From IMG/VR virus record IMGVR_UViG_3300017963_000188, positions 62,001-126,000 of that record: a stretch of DNA of 64,000 nt; one strand, given 5' to 3'. The notes below the pieces were generated by a model, which was not told the DNA's origin, did not search any database, and worked only from the letters and a program-made list of their open reading frames with translations. This DNA comes from a virus. The position numbers were made by a program, and so were the translations under genes. This document shows, in pieces, positions 55,493 through 63,497 of the stretch; within the stretch, counting starts at the first letter, position 1, and the number at the start of each line of letters is the position of its first letter.

Positions 55493-56356
55493 ATGATAAT
55501 AAGACCGAAAGATTGGGAAGCTACAAGTGATGAAGCTGTAGATTTCTTGAACTCTATACAAAGACCAAAACACTATTATAGAGGTATGACCGATCAAGAA
55601 TATAAAGCTACGGTCGGTAAAGGTGATCCAGTCCAATCCACAGGAGCTTTCTCTCACAGTTCTGAAGGGACAAATTTCTCAGAATATCCTGCTGATGCTG
55701 AGAGCTATGTAAACTTTGGTCGTGATGACCCAAGAAGAACTGGGAAATCAAATTGGCTTGTAGAAGTAGCAGAAACCCCAACCATGTATCGAGACACTGA
55801 TGGGTACTACAAAGATAAAGAACCTGTAGATACCGTGACAAGGATATGGGAATTTTACCCCGAAGATGGAGCTATCAAGACTAGGAAAGTGAAGGGTAGT
55901 GATATGAGACTAGTGAATCGAGTTGCTCTTAGACATTTGTTTGCTAGATATGCTGATGAAGTTAAAAAAGAGCTGAAATACGATGTCAAGAATATGAAAG
56001 GTGTAGAAACAGTCAAAGAGTACCACAAGGAATTCACCCCTGGGTCACAGAAGGGTGGAGCTTTCCCTGATATGGACTTAATAGAAATGGTATGGGTCGT
56101 TGGTGATGGAGAACAAGGGAACTACACAGTGATGTGTGAACTCTATGTAGAAAAGGGTGGGATCTTACTTCGAGATGAAGGGCCTCAAGAAACCTTTGCA
56201 GGTTCAGTTCGAGGTGAAGCTGCTCTTGGACCTAAGGGAGGGCTTCAATCTGTAAGACAGATCCAAGGTGAAAAGTTCACTGGTAAGCTGGATGAAGTGG
56301 TTGGTAAGTTCGACAAAGCCATTGGTAAAATGATTCAACAACTTGAAGCTATGTAA
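55493..56356 (+). CDS. ADP-ribosyltransferase-like protein with an internal leader motif
   Basis: A 287-residue protein behind AGAGGTG. Residues 25-95 resemble an R-S-E-type ART: HYYRGM (27-32, NAD-binding Arg), QSTGAFSHSS (48-57, the STS-like strand) and later acidic residues; no ExE is certain, so the call is tentative. At residue 138 a new unit begins with MRLVNRVALRHLFARYADEV, like the SRVI leaders and beginning with its own Met. Residues 155-287 form a second beta-rich domain. It looks like two leader-type proteins joined. Confidence 0.6.
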   Translation: MIIRPKDWEATSDEAVDFLNSIQRPKHYYRGMTDQEYKATVGKGDPVQSTGAFSHSSEGTNFSEYPADAESYVNFGRDDPRRTGKSNWLVEVAETPTMYRDTDGYYKDKEPVDTVTRIWEFYPEDGAIKTRKVKGSDMRLVNRVALRHLFARYADEVKKELKYDVKNMKGVETVKEYHKEFTPGSQKGGAFPDMDLIEMVWVVGDGEQGNYTVMCELYVEKGGILLRDEGPQETFAGSVRGEAALGPKGGLQSVRQIQGEKFTGKLDEVVGKFDKAIGKMIQQLEAM

Positions 56357-56601
56357 TCTTTAGCTTTACTTAATTCTTTTTCCACCACAGGAACCCTCTT
56401 TTTCAATTGATCTATGATTTTATCTTCAGCTTCTTCTATAGATCCCACTGTTTGATCAAAACAATGATGTATACTTGGAACTATTTGTCTTAGATTCCAT
56501 AACTTATGTCCCAGGTCATACTCTATACGGTAAGTCAAATCTAGAAGATTGAATTCATAGCATTGATGCTCTACCGAAACATTTTCCCAATCTAACTTCA
56601 T
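56335..56601 (-). CDS. Small unknown protein
   Basis: An 88-residue protein with a strand-rich first half (QCYEFNLLDLTYRIEYDLG) and a coiled-coil-like second half. It follows the next gene with no gap and overlaps the convergent gene by 22 bases. Not recognised. Confidence 0.6.
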   Translation of the reverse strand: MKLDWENVSVEHQCYEFNLLDLTYRIEYDLGHKLWNLRQIVPSIHHCFDQTVGSIEEAEDKIIDQLKKRVPVVEKELSKAKDYIASSC

Positions 56602-57450
56602 CTATTCCTCCAACATAATTGTCACATTCTTTGGTTTCACATAATATTTAGGGTTGTATTCTTCACAAGCACCATCATCACAGAATCTCAATGTGTTCAC
56701 TTCTTTGAAACCATCGTCTATGACTTTGTAATGCTCCTCTGAAGCCTTAATCCATTTGAAAGCCTCATCAGCAAATTCTTTGTTCTCTACAGCTTCCACA
56801 TCGTTATGGAAATTGGCTCGTCTCTTTAGCTCATCCATCCCAGCATGGTCATAAACACATCCCCGTCCGGTCTGATACATCCAGAACTTCCAAGCCATGA
56901 TATATTTCATGACCCATCCTTTGATACCACGGCTGTAATACTGTGTCTCTTCATCATAAAGACTATCTGCTAGAAGCATGAAGGCACATTTTACAAACTC
57001 TATAGCAGGTCGTAAGCATTGTTCTCTGATATTGGTATCAAATCCCCTTGAGATATTCCATTCCATAAGAGCTGCCTGGCTCATACGTTTAATTTCTCTC
57101 ATATACTCATGGGAAATGATGAACTTGGCTTCTCGTATCTTTTGTTCGTATTCTGGTGGGAGTGCTGGGACCCAAGGTATGGGTTGTTCAGGATGATATT
57201 GTTTTGCCCATGCTTCATGTTTCTCTTTGAGTTTAGCATCAAAGCCATCCCAATGAAGACGATAGGCAGTAACCTTTTTCCTTTTTATTAGTTCTGATTT
57301 GCTTTCAGGGTCTCCATCCATTTCAAAATCATAGACTACTGGTTCTTGGAGTTCTGGATCTTGAGCTTTTGGATACAGATGTTTCACCAAATATACATCT
57401 GATACTCTTAGGATTTGAGGGAAAAATAGAGACTTCTTGAGACTTAACAT
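56602..57450 (-). CDS. Unknown protein
   Basis: A 282-residue protein.  ATG at 57450 follows GGAGGAACGTC; the upstream frame is untranslated leader. It has a long helical middle with many Met, Trp and Tyr (KGWVMKYIMAWKFWMYQTGRG) and a C-terminal CDDGACEEYN. It is not hydrophobic enough for a membrane protein. No domain recognised. Confidence 0.65.
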   Translation of the reverse strand: MLSLKKSLFFPQILRVSDVYLVKHLYPKAQDPELQEPVVYDFEMDGDPESKSELIKRKKVTAYRLHWDGFDAKLKEKHEAWAKQYHPEQPIPWVPALPPEYEQKIREAKFIISHEYMREIKRMSQAALMEWNISRGFDTNIREQCLRPAIEFVKCAFMLLADSLYDEETQYYSRGIKGWVMKYIMAWKFWMYQTGRGCVYDHAGMDELKRRANFHNDVEAVENKEFADEAFKWIKASEEHYKVIDDGFKEVNTLRFCDDGACEEYNPKYYVKPKNVTIMLEE

Positions 57451-57511
57451 GACGTTCCTCCGTCGTTTAATTGTTATGCCATGACCCTTCATGGCTTTCC
57501 AATCTCAGATA

Positions 57512-57778
57512 CTAAAGAGGTGTGTCAGTTTTGTCAATATTTTCTTTAAGGTGCTTGATTTCTTTACGTTGCTTATCAATTATGGAAATAAGTTCCATGA
57601 GAATATCTCTCATGTATACTCCACCACGACCTGTTACTAGATATATCTTTGCAACATCCCAGCTACTGGCAAATTCACGTAGCTCTTCGATTCGTTTATT
57701 CCTCTTCCCACTCTTCTTGGGCTTTGCTGAGTAGTTCAACGATCCAGAAGAACCTGTCTCTTCTTTCTTTGCAACCAT
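57512..57778 (-). CDS. Small basic protein
   Basis: An 88-residue protein with a basic start (SAKPKKSGKRNKRIEEL) and a helical end (DKQRKEIKHLKENIDK). The first 28 residues overlap the endolysin C-terminus in another frame (83 bases), which is long, but GGGG precedes the ATG. It could be a lysis partner by position only. Confidence 0.5.
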   Translation of the reverse strand: MVAKKEETGSSGSLNYSAKPKKSGKRNKRIEELREFASSWDVAKIYLVTGRGGVYMRDILMELISIIDKQRKEIKHLKENIDKTDTPL

Positions 57779-58352
57779 GCATTTTCCCCAGTGCTACTTG
57801 ACGTTGCTTTTGACTCTGATCATACCCTTCACGCCACGGACCAGCGTTAATTATATAGCTGATTTTATCAAAAGCTAAGTAATCAGCATGGCCATTGAGA
57901 TCATGGTCATCCCAATATAGAAGACTAGCAAAGAACCCATGCTCAGGTTGTTCTAGAAGTTCTGGATTCTTTACATAAGCATCAGGGCTATCTACAATCC
58001 CAGCCTCATATGCAGCTTCACTAGCTCTGGTATAATTCTTCAAGCCAGTTGTTTGGATCGGACCCCTACCACAATATTTAGCCCCCATACCACGGGCATT
58101 GTGGCCAAGATCTCCTCTGAAATCGTATTCTTGATAATTGTCATTTCCTGAGTCCCATTCCTTCCACCACCTCAAATCACCAGATTCAAGAGCAAGCTGA
58201 GCCAGAAGACAAGCCATGCGATTGACTGTATTGACTTCAATCCTGAGCATCCCCTCATGAAGATATTTATGATATTCATAGAGTTTATCATCAGGAAGTT
58301 TAGGCATCATTTTTTTAAGTAATTCACTACTGAAATAGGGTGTTAGTTCCAT
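57696..58352 (-). CDS. GH19-family endolysin (chitinase/lysozyme-like)
   Basis: A 218-residue protein with the GH19 lysozyme layout. CLLAQLALESGDLRWWKEW holds the first catalytic Glu, ARGMGAKYCGRGPIQTTGLKNY is the G-RG--Q-TG--NY motif, and DKISYIINAG follows. Phage enzymes of this family cut peptidoglycan. There is no signal peptide, so it needs a holin to reach the wall; none is obvious, although small membrane proteins lie at 7.1 and 48.3 kb. Confidence 0.9.
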   Translation of the reverse strand: MELTPYFSSELLKKMMPKLPDDKLYEYHKYLHEGMLRIEVNTVNRMACLLAQLALESGDLRWWKEWDSGNDNYQEYDFRGDLGHNARGMGAKYCGRGPIQTTGLKNYTRASEAAYEAGIVDSPDAYVKNPELLEQPEHGFFASLLYWDDHDLNGHADYLAFDKISYIINAGPWREGYDQSQKQRQVALGKMHGCKERRDRFFWIVELLSKAQEEWEEE

Positions 58353-58390
58353 CTTGGACCTCCATTGGTTATTTGTCCTAGATGGATAGC

Positions 58391-58927
58391 TTACTGTGTA
58401 GTATATAATTTTGCAAGGTCAAATGTGGTTCGAGTCACACCATAAACTTCTATATCTGTCCCCATAACAGCAAAAGGTAGGTCTATAATTTCATTTGATC
58501 TATATATTTTCATAGATACTTTCTCTAGACTCAAAAGTTCTATGTTACCATCAAAAAATTCTTCCTGGAAATCATCAATGAAGTATCGGATCTGGTCTCC
58601 TTTATGAAGGGTACGAAGTCTCATCTTTTTTATCTGCACATCCATCTTCTTCCTGAATGGTTCATAATGATACGTATATGGACTCCAGGGTTCATCTAAC
58701 ATTTGACATTCAGAGACATGACAGAGAGGGAATTGATCCTTATTCTCATTTGGTTCTGTGAAGAGGTTAGGCCATTCGATACATTCAGGATCATCACATA
58801 GGAGGCATTGGGCACGGTCTGATTCTGGGGTTGGTTGTATCTCTGCTCTATACTTATTAGACTCCCCTACAAACCCGCTCATAGGTTTCAACCATACCTT
58901 ATCCCCAGGTTTACGTCTCTTGCTCAT
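58391..58927 (-). CDS. Unknown protein with N-terminal zinc-like region
   Basis: A 178-residue protein. ATG at 58927 is chosen because the frame above it runs through tRNA-Gly. It starts basic (SKRRKPGDKVWL). CLLCDDPEC (41-49) and C-x5-C further on suggest zinc. The C-terminal half is beta-rich (KGDQIRYFIDDFQEEFFDG). Not recognised. Confidence 0.6.
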   Translation of the reverse strand: MSKRRKPGDKVWLKPMSGFVGESNKYRAEIQPTPESDRAQCLLCDDPECIEWPNLFTEPNENKDQFPLCHVSECQMLDEPWSPYTYHYEPFRKKMDVQIKKMRLRTLHKGDQIRYFIDDFQEEFFDGNIELLSLEKVSMKIYRSNEIIDLPFAVMGTDIEVYGVTRTTFDLAKLYTTQ

Positions 58928-58949
58928 ATTGAATCCAAAATAGATGAGT

Positions 58950-59025
58950 TGGAGCGGGGTAGGGGACTCGAACCCCCAACCTGATGCATGGCAAGCACCT
59001 GCTCTACCAATTGAGCTAACCCCGC
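58950..59025 (-). tRNA. tRNA-Gly(GCC)
   Basis: A 76-base tRNA. Acceptor GCGGGGT pairs with ACCCCGC, anticodon loop TTGCCAT in stem GGTGC/GCATC, T73, encoded CCA. The upstream coding region uses the TAG inside it as stop. Confidence 0.95.
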
Positions 59026-59234
59026 TGAAAACATTCCTCACATTTGTAGATATGAGGATGTGCAAATTTATGGTTCACCACAGATTTATATTTCATACAC
59101 CAATGACGACCTTTTCTTTTCAATGTGTCCTGCTCATGTTCTGTGGGTGACAAATGATGACAATTTGGAGGACACAGTTTTTTCAAGATATCTGGGTCCA
59201 TCTTTTCAAGTTCTGTGATTGGTATTGAATACAT
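59016..59234 (-). CDS. Cysteine-containing small protein ending in tRNA-Gly
   Basis: A 72-residue protein. ATG at 59234 follows GAGGTGG. CPPNC, C46 and CEEC may bind zinc. Its last residues (FQRG) and TAG stop lie inside the first ten bases of tRNA-Gly(GCC). Unknown function. Confidence 0.6.
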   Translation of the reverse strand: MYSIPITELEKMDPDILKKLCPPNCHHLSPTEHEQDTLKRKGRHWCMKYKSVVNHKFAHPHIYKCEECFQRG

Positions 59235-59246
59235 CAGCACCACCTC

Positions 59247-59504
59247 TCATGTCTTTTTCCTGAACATAACAAGGTTCCCTATCTCATCTTTAGGGACTCC
59301 TTCATAGTACCCTTCTACAAATTCTTCTAGATCATGTCCCATCATTTCTGCAACTAAAAGTTGTAGAGAAGCTACTTTTTGTAACAAAAATCCAACAGCA
59401 ATAGAATCTCTATTGGTTGGTCCTACTTGTCTCCACACAGCTTCACAATGGTCATCGAGTTCTTTCACCAAGTTTTCAGATTGTTGTCGTATCAAATCTA
59501 TCAT
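59247..59504 (-). CDS. Small helical protein
   Basis: An 85-residue acidic helical protein (SLQLLVAEMMGHDLEEFVEGYYEG). It lies between two glycine tRNA genes. No known domain. Confidence 0.6.
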   Translation of the reverse strand: MIDLIRQQSENLVKELDDHCEAVWRQVGPTNRDSIAVGFLLQKVASLQLLVAEMMGHDLEEFVEGYYEGVPKDEIGNLVMFRKKT

Positions 59505-59522
59505 CTCAACACCTTATGTATT

Positions 59523-59598
59523 TGGAGCGGGTGACGGGACTCGAACCCGTAACAACTAGCTTGGAAGGCTAGCGTCCTACCAATTGGACGACACCCGC
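59523..59598 (-). tRNA. tRNA-Gly(TCC)
   Basis: A 76-base tRNA. Acceptor GCGGGTG pairs with CACCCGC, anticodon loop CTTCCAA in stem CTAGC/GCTAG, T73, encoded CCA. Confidence 0.95.
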
Positions 59599-59625
59599 TT
59601 ATTTATATATACAAAAACCCAATAC

Positions 59626-59763
59626 TTATGGTTTATCTTCCTTCACTTTTTTATATACCGTTGGCTTCCCACACTTCTCACATCTAAGCAGTTTTCCATA
59701 TTCTACTTCAGTGGTATATCTATGAGTACACCACGGACAAGTGACAGAAACCTTGGTTTTCAT
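59626..59763 (-). CDS. Very small zinc-ribbon protein
   Basis: A 45-residue protein starting at ATG 59763, directly after the macro-domain stop. CPWC (9-12) and CEKC (28-31) make a minimal zinc ribbon; the ends are Lys-rich. It is typical of the many mini-ribbon proteins in this window. Confidence 0.65.
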   Translation of the reverse strand: MKTKVSVTCPWCTHRYTTEVEYGKLLRCEKCGKPTVYKKVKEDKP

Positions 59764-60219
59764 TCATCTTCCCTTAATATACTCTTCGAACACAATCAAA
59801 TCAATATCAGTTTTTGATCCTATTCCATCTAGAACTTCTTTCACTTTATCCCAATCCAAACCTCCAAGTCCAGCACCTATTCTTGGAAGACCAATAGTCT
59901 TGAGATTTATTTGCTCAGAAGCTCCTACCATCCGTCTCACAGATGCTCTAATTGCATCAAGACGAGCCTTTGTTCTCCACGATACCTGTGTGCCCAAGTT
60001 GAATATGATCGTCCCTTCAGGACTCCTCCAGGCAAATACAGAGCCTAGTTTAAACTCCCTTGCTTTACATCTTCTCCGATACTCCTGATACATCTCAGGA
60101 TATCGTGATCTGAATTCAAGAGCTATGCCTTTCCCCATAGCACCTTCACAATTACATCCATGAGCAATAGCATCTAGGGAGTGATGGAAAAGATCACCAG
60201 AAATGTATTTGACTGACAT
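59764..60219 (-). CDS. Macro-domain protein (ADP-ribose type)
   Basis: A 151-residue protein close to the small macro domains of the OARD1/Poa1 type: KYISGDLF, AHGCNCEGAMGKGIALEFRSRYP (ADP-ribose loop) and LPRIGAGLGGLDWDKV (second loop). Such proteins hydrolyse ADP-ribose-1''-phosphate or remove ADP-ribose from proteins. ATG at 60219 is chosen because the frame above runs through tRNA-Thr. It would act on products of the ADP-ribosyltransferase-like and 2H domains elsewhere (inference). Confidence 0.9.
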   Translation of the reverse strand: MSVKYISGDLFHHSLDAIAHGCNCEGAMGKGIALEFRSRYPEMYQEYRRRCKAREFKLGSVFAWRSPEGTIIFNLGTQVSWRTKARLDAIRASVRRMVGASEQINLKTIGLPRIGAGLGGLDWDKVKEVLDGIGSKTDIDLIVFEEYIKGR

Positions 60220-60231
60220 CTGCAATCCATT

Positions 60232-60306
60232 TGGAGCCGGTGAGTGGAATTGAACCACCAACCTACTGTTTACGAGACAGTTGCTCTACCGTTGAGCTAC
60301 ACCGGC
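60232..60306 (-). tRNA. tRNA-Thr(CGT)
   Basis: A 75-base tRNA. Acceptor GCCGGTG pairs with CACCGGC, anticodon loop CTCGTAA in stem ACTGT/ACAGT, T73, encoded CCA. Its first base is also the last base of the upstream stop codon TAG. Confidence 0.95.
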
Positions 60307-60599
60307 TATCGATTCTTTTTACGAGACTTCTTAGCTATCTTGTTTTTAGCCCTTCGTTTACGAATCGAGTTTTGATATTGAAGTTCCTTCTGATCTAATC
60401 TAGAAAGCTTCCTGGCAGGTTTTGCCATAGTATCTAGACCTTCTTGGGCTCTTTTGATTTGATTCTCCAACTCTTTTCTAGCCGTCTCAAATTTGGCTTT
60501 TGCAGTCGGATCTTCCAGCTTCTCAATTTCAGCATCCAAATTTTCAATGGCTGCCATGAGTTCTTTCTTCTTCTTTTCTGCAAATTCTCTTCTGTCCAT
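60306..60599 (-). CDS. Coiled-coil protein with very basic tail
   Basis: A 97-residue protein: a charged coiled coil (5-60), then a tail of Lys and Arg (SIRKRRAKNKIAKKSRKK). It follows AGGAGGTAGCAC. The tail would bind nucleic acid. Its stop TAG shares its G with the first base of tRNA-Thr(CGT). Confidence 0.65.
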   Translation of the reverse strand: MDRREFAEKKKKELMAAIENLDAEIEKLEDPTAKAKFETARKELENQIKRAQEGLDTMAKPARKLSRLDQKELQYQNSIRKRRAKNKIAKKSRKKNR

Positions 60600-60666
60600 G
60601 TGCTACCTCCTAACCTATAGTACCCCAGTTATGTTTTTATATACATCATTTTTGTAAGGAGATCCC

Positions 60667-61194
60667 ATGGATATTGTCAGTAGAGTAATCCAACGCTATC
60701 TCAGAGCGTCTAGATACGATACAGATAGTCTTGAGCCTGGTTACATTGGAAAGTACGTGATACATGACCACAGGGCTCAGAACAGGCATTTTGATTTACG
60801 TTTAGAGTTCCCTACCAGCAAGGGAAAAGTTTTCCGTTCCTGGACCATTCCCAAACACACTATTCCCAAAAGTGTAGGTGATAAAGTCCTTGCCACAGAG
60901 ACAGAAGACCACCCAATGAGTTGGGGTGATGTTGTAGATTTTGATGAGACACATGAAATCCCTGAAGGTGAGTATGGTGCTGGTACTGTCAAACTCTATG
61001 ACAAAGGTAAATTTGCTCTCATAGATATGGACTATGATAGTAAGTATGTCTTCAAAATGATTGGTGAGAAACTTGATGGAGTCTGGTCTTTAGTCAAAAC
61101 TGATGGTAAGAACTTCCTTTTGGTACGTTCAAGTGCTGATCAACCAGAACTTGAAGAACCTGAAGTACAAAAAGCGATCAAAAAGTTGGAATAG
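60667..61194 (+). CDS. Stand-alone LigD-type 3'-phosphoesterase with SRVI leader
   Basis: A 175-residue protein. The leader MDIVSRVIQRYLRASRYD matches the one at 46.7 kb. The rest is the 3'-phosphoesterase domain of bacterial ligase LigD: YVIHDHRAQNRHFDLRLEF (metal-binding His and Asp), SWTIPK, ATETEDHPMSWGDV, IPEGEYGAGTVKLYDKG and EKLDGVWSLVKT. In LigD it trims 3' ribonucleotides and phosphates during end joining. Here neither the ligase nor the polymerase domain is attached. It probably heals DNA or RNA 3' ends. It follows AAGGAGATCCC. Confidence 0.9.
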   Translation: MDIVSRVIQRYLRASRYDTDSLEPGYIGKYVIHDHRAQNRHFDLRLEFPTSKGKVFRSWTIPKHTIPKSVGDKVLATETEDHPMSWGDVVDFDETHEIPEGEYGAGTVKLYDKGKFALIDMDYDSKYVFKMIGEKLDGVWSLVKTDGKNFLLVRSSADQPELEEPEVQKAIKKLE

Positions 61195-61196
61195 TC

Positions 61197-61221
61197 CCAT
61201 AATCTACATTATAGATTATGG
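61197..61221. terminator. Hairpin between convergent genes
   Basis: CCATAATCTA (61197-61206) pairs perfectly with TAGATTATGG (61212-61221) across five bases. It lies between the end of the LigD-like gene and the 3' end of tRNA-Thr(GGT); its second arm includes the complement of the tRNA CCA. No T run, so it may be a 3'-end or processing signal. Confidence 0.45.
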
Positions 61222-61294
61222 AGCTGGCACCCGGATTCGAACCGGGGACCTCATCCTTACCAAGGATGTGCTCTACCTACTGAGCTATGCCAGC
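61219..61294 (-). tRNA. tRNA-Thr(GGT)
   Basis: A 76-base tRNA. Acceptor GCTGGCA pairs with TGCCAGC, anticodon loop TTGGTAA in stem CATCC/GGATG, T73, encoded CCA. Confidence 0.95.
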
Positions 61295-61297
61295 TAA

Positions 61298-61374
61298 TGG
61301 AGCCGGTGAAGGGACTTGAACCCCCAACAACCTGATTACAAATCAGGTGCTCTACCAAATTGAGCTACACCGGC
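61298..61374 (-). tRNA. tRNA-Thr(TGT)
   Basis: A 77-base tRNA. Acceptor GCCGGTG pairs with CACCGGC, anticodon loop TTTGTAA in stem CCTGA/TCAGG, T73, encoded CCA. Its first base is shared with the stop codon of the gene upstream. Confidence 0.95.
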
Positions 61375-61613
61375 TAATACTCTATATTATAGAGTTCCAT
61401 GAACTCTTTGAATTGCAATCGTCTCCAACCTTCATCAACTATGTCTGGCATCCATCGAGCATTAGCAAACATAGGTCCACAATAGATATTGTCTTCACCA
61501 CCATTAAAAAATGGTTTGTGACATCCTATGAAGATGTTATCACCAGCAGGATCAAATACAGCTAGGAATGGTTTGAGCTTCAAATATATCTCACTAGCTT
61601 TTTCATGATCCAT
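61374..61613 (-). CDS. Small unknown protein abutting a tRNA
   Basis: A 79-residue protein behind GGAGGTAAGCC. It has FLAVFDPAGDNIFIGCHKPFFNGGEDNI and a Trp-rich end; nothing is recognised. The G of its TAG stop is the first base of tRNA-Thr(TGT). Confidence 0.6.
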   Translation of the reverse strand: MDHEKASEIYLKLKPFLAVFDPAGDNIFIGCHKPFFNGGEDNIYCGPMFANARWMPDIVDEGWRRLQFKEFMELYNIEY

Positions 61614-61666
61614 GGCTTACCTCCAACATAACAATACCAAGATATAAACTTTATCTCAATATAGAA

Positions 61667-61741
61667 TGGCACCCCCAACCGGACTCGAACCGGTATTACT
61701 GGCGTGACAGGCCAGCGTCCTAACCATTGAACGATGAGGGT
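61667..61741 (-). tRNA. tRNA-Asp(GTC)
   Basis: A 75-base tRNA. Acceptor ACCCTCA pairs with TGGGGGT (one T-G pair), anticodon loop CTGTCAC in stem CTGGC/GCCAG, G73, encoded CCA. First base is A, unusual for Asp. Confidence 0.88.
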
Positions 61742-61744
61742 GTC

Positions 61745-61823
61745 TGGCAGTGGTGACGGGACTTGAACCCGCAACCTCCGACGTGACAGGCCGGTGCTCT
61801 AAACCAAATTGAGCTACACCACT
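61745..61823 (-). tRNA. tRNA-Asp(GTC), second gene
   Basis: A 79-base tRNA with a long D loop. Acceptor AGTGGTG pairs with CACCACT, anticodon loop CTGTCAC in stem CCGGC/GTCGG, G73, encoded CCA. Only three bases from the other Asp gene but with a different body. Confidence 0.88.
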
Positions 61824-61853
61824 GTACCTATATAGAATACCATAGAAATCAGA

Positions 61854-62147
61854 TTATTGGTTAAACTGATCTGGGAGTTCTTCTTCACTTTGAGTGAAAC
61901 CTCTATTTTCTGGGACGTGTTCCCAGTAAAAAGCGTCTTCTTTCAAACCACCATCTGTACGCATAGGTTCTGAAATGCCAGGCTTGATTCTTGGATGATA
62001 TGTTTTCATTTCACTACGATCCGTATCAATAGCAACCAAGACATTTCCTTCTACAACTCTGGTATCAATTTTTAGAATCCCATTTTGATCGAAATGAAAA
62101 TCAGGATCTTCTCTTAAAAGCACACCATCAAAAAAAAGTAACTTCAT
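61854..62147 (-). CDS. Small unknown protein
   Basis: A 97-residue protein, strand-rich (KLLFFDGVLLREDPDFHFDQNGILKI) with VLVAIDTDRSEMKTYHP. It starts in an ATGA overlap with the HD gene. Not recognised. Confidence 0.6.
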   Translation of the reverse strand: MKLLFFDGVLLREDPDFHFDQNGILKIDTRVVEGNVLVAIDTDRSEMKTYHPRIKPGISEPMRTDGGLKEDAFYWEHVPENRGFTQSEEELPDQFNQ

Positions 62148-62914
62148 GAATCTCTCCCTGTAAGTTCAGCAAATCGTCTCGTGAAAATCTTATATGCTTG
62201 GAGTGGTTCCCAACATACAATTTCTATATTATATGGGTCAAATCTTTTTTCTAGGTCCCATTCATAATAATGATCAAAGAGAACTTTTTTCTCTGTTATC
62301 AATAGCCGTACATCTGCAATTTTCACTTCATCTGGAAGTTCAGAGAGACCATACTTTTCTAGAATTACTTTCAAAATCTTATCTTCTAGAAGTTTGTAAC
62401 CTTGAAGTTCAGGGAGTTCTTTTGCAGGGGCTGGGATATCATTTATGTATGCCTCAGCAGCATCATGGAGAAGACCATATAAAGCATACTGTGGTGGCAC
62501 AAGTTGCGACACCAAAACACTATGTTGAGCTACTGAATAAAACTTGTTGGGATGCCCTGCGTATCGACACGTATTTGATAGGGCATGAGCAATATCAAAT
62601 ATTGAAACCTGATCTGGATGTGGTTCAGAAAATGAAAACTGTAGTCCAGTGAAGGTCTGTATCCAATCAAGTCCTGGAAGGATACTTTCTTTTACAGTGG
62701 GAGTAATCACCTCAATCACTTTTCGTAACATACCATCCATTGCTGGGTAATCACCAACCCCTGTTTTGAGATTCTTACCTCCACATTCTTTACAGATAGT
62801 CTCATTATCTCTCATCTGTTGAAGTTGAGCTTCAGTTTTACCTATCCCAGTTTTATACCCTGCCCATTGATATTTTGCACCACAGTCGGGACAGCTCGAA
62901 CAATATACTTCCAT
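62144..62914 (-). CDS. HD-domain phosphohydrolase (YfbR-like) with zinc ribbon
   Basis: A 256-residue protein. An N-terminal zinc ribbon (CSSCPDCGAKY, CKECGGKN) is joined to an HD domain. DIAHALSNTCRYAGH, FYSVAQHSVLV (first His), YGLLHDAAEAYINDIPAP (the HD pair) and IADVRLLITEKK are seen. YfbR-type enzymes dephosphorylate dNMPs. The enzyme may adjust nucleotide pools along with ThyX and the kinases. Confidence 0.85.
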   Translation of the reverse strand: MEVYCSSCPDCGAKYQWAGYKTGIGKTEAQLQQMRDNETICKECGGKNLKTGVGDYPAMDGMLRKVIEVITPTVKESILPGLDWIQTFTGLQFSFSEPHPDQVSIFDIAHALSNTCRYAGHPNKFYSVAQHSVLVSQLVPPQYALYGLLHDAAEAYINDIPAPAKELPELQGYKLLEDKILKVILEKYGLSELPDEVKIADVRLLITEKKVLFDHYYEWDLEKRFDPYNIEIVCWEPLQAYKIFTRRFAELTGRDS

Positions 62915-62929
62915 GCATCACCTTTAGAT

Positions 62930-63004
62930 TGGAGAGCCGGGTGGGAGTCGAACCCACGATCCTGGGGTTGCAGCCCAGAGCTTTAGCCACTTAGCTACCG
63001 GCTC
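62930..63004 (-). tRNA. tRNA-Cys(GCA)
   Basis: A 75-base tRNA. Acceptor GAGCCGG pairs with CCGGCTC, anticodon loop CTGCAAC in stem CTGGG/CCCAG, T73, encoded CCA. The upstream coding region ends inside it. Confidence 0.95.
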
Positions 63005-63497
63005 TTATTAACTCTTCTCTCCCAATAGGGGAGATACCTTTCTTTACCAATTTCATAGCAGCTTGGACAGCATAACATTCCTTACTGCTATGTGTAGTTT
63101 CATATAGACTCAAAAGATGTCCTGGTTCAACAACCTTAAATTCATCCAATTGAATCCAAGGAACTTCTTCAACAAAAATATCAAATAGAACTTTGACATG
63201 ATATGGCTTATCTATATCTTGTCTCACAGTTGTTAAACCATATCTATAGAAGTCTTTTGATAGACCGTCATATTTTGTCCAGTATTTTTCAAAACCTCGA
63301 TTCTTCAATGTTTTGATAACAACTGGAAACATTGAAGGAAACACAAACAGGTCTACATCTTTATGGTCATGTGTCAGTTTATGTTCTTCATGGGGTGGAG
63401 ACATGAGATGCCAAGCCAACCCACCACTGATGACCACATGATCTTTAATGGCTTCAACTTCCCTCAGTTGAGCTTTGACTTTCTCTTGCTTCCACAT
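62991..63497 (-). CDS. Nucleotidyltransferase-fold protein ending in a tRNA
   Basis: A 168-residue protein. VVISGGLAWHLMSPPHE then THDHKDVDLFVFPS matches the minimal nucleotidyltransferase pattern (GG, then H-DVDL with two acidic residues). A similar fold occurs at 22 kb. Its last residues (RAGS) and stop lie inside the first 14 bases of tRNA-Cys. Substrate unknown. Confidence 0.7.
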   Translation of the reverse strand: MWKQEKVKAQLREVEAIKDHVVISGGLAWHLMSPPHEEHKLTHDHKDVDLFVFPSMFPVVIKTLKNRGFEKYWTKYDGLSKDFYRYGLTTVRQDIDKPYHVKVLFDIFVEEVPWIQLDEFKVVEPGHLLSLYETTHSSKECYAVQAAMKLVKKGISPIGREELIRAGS

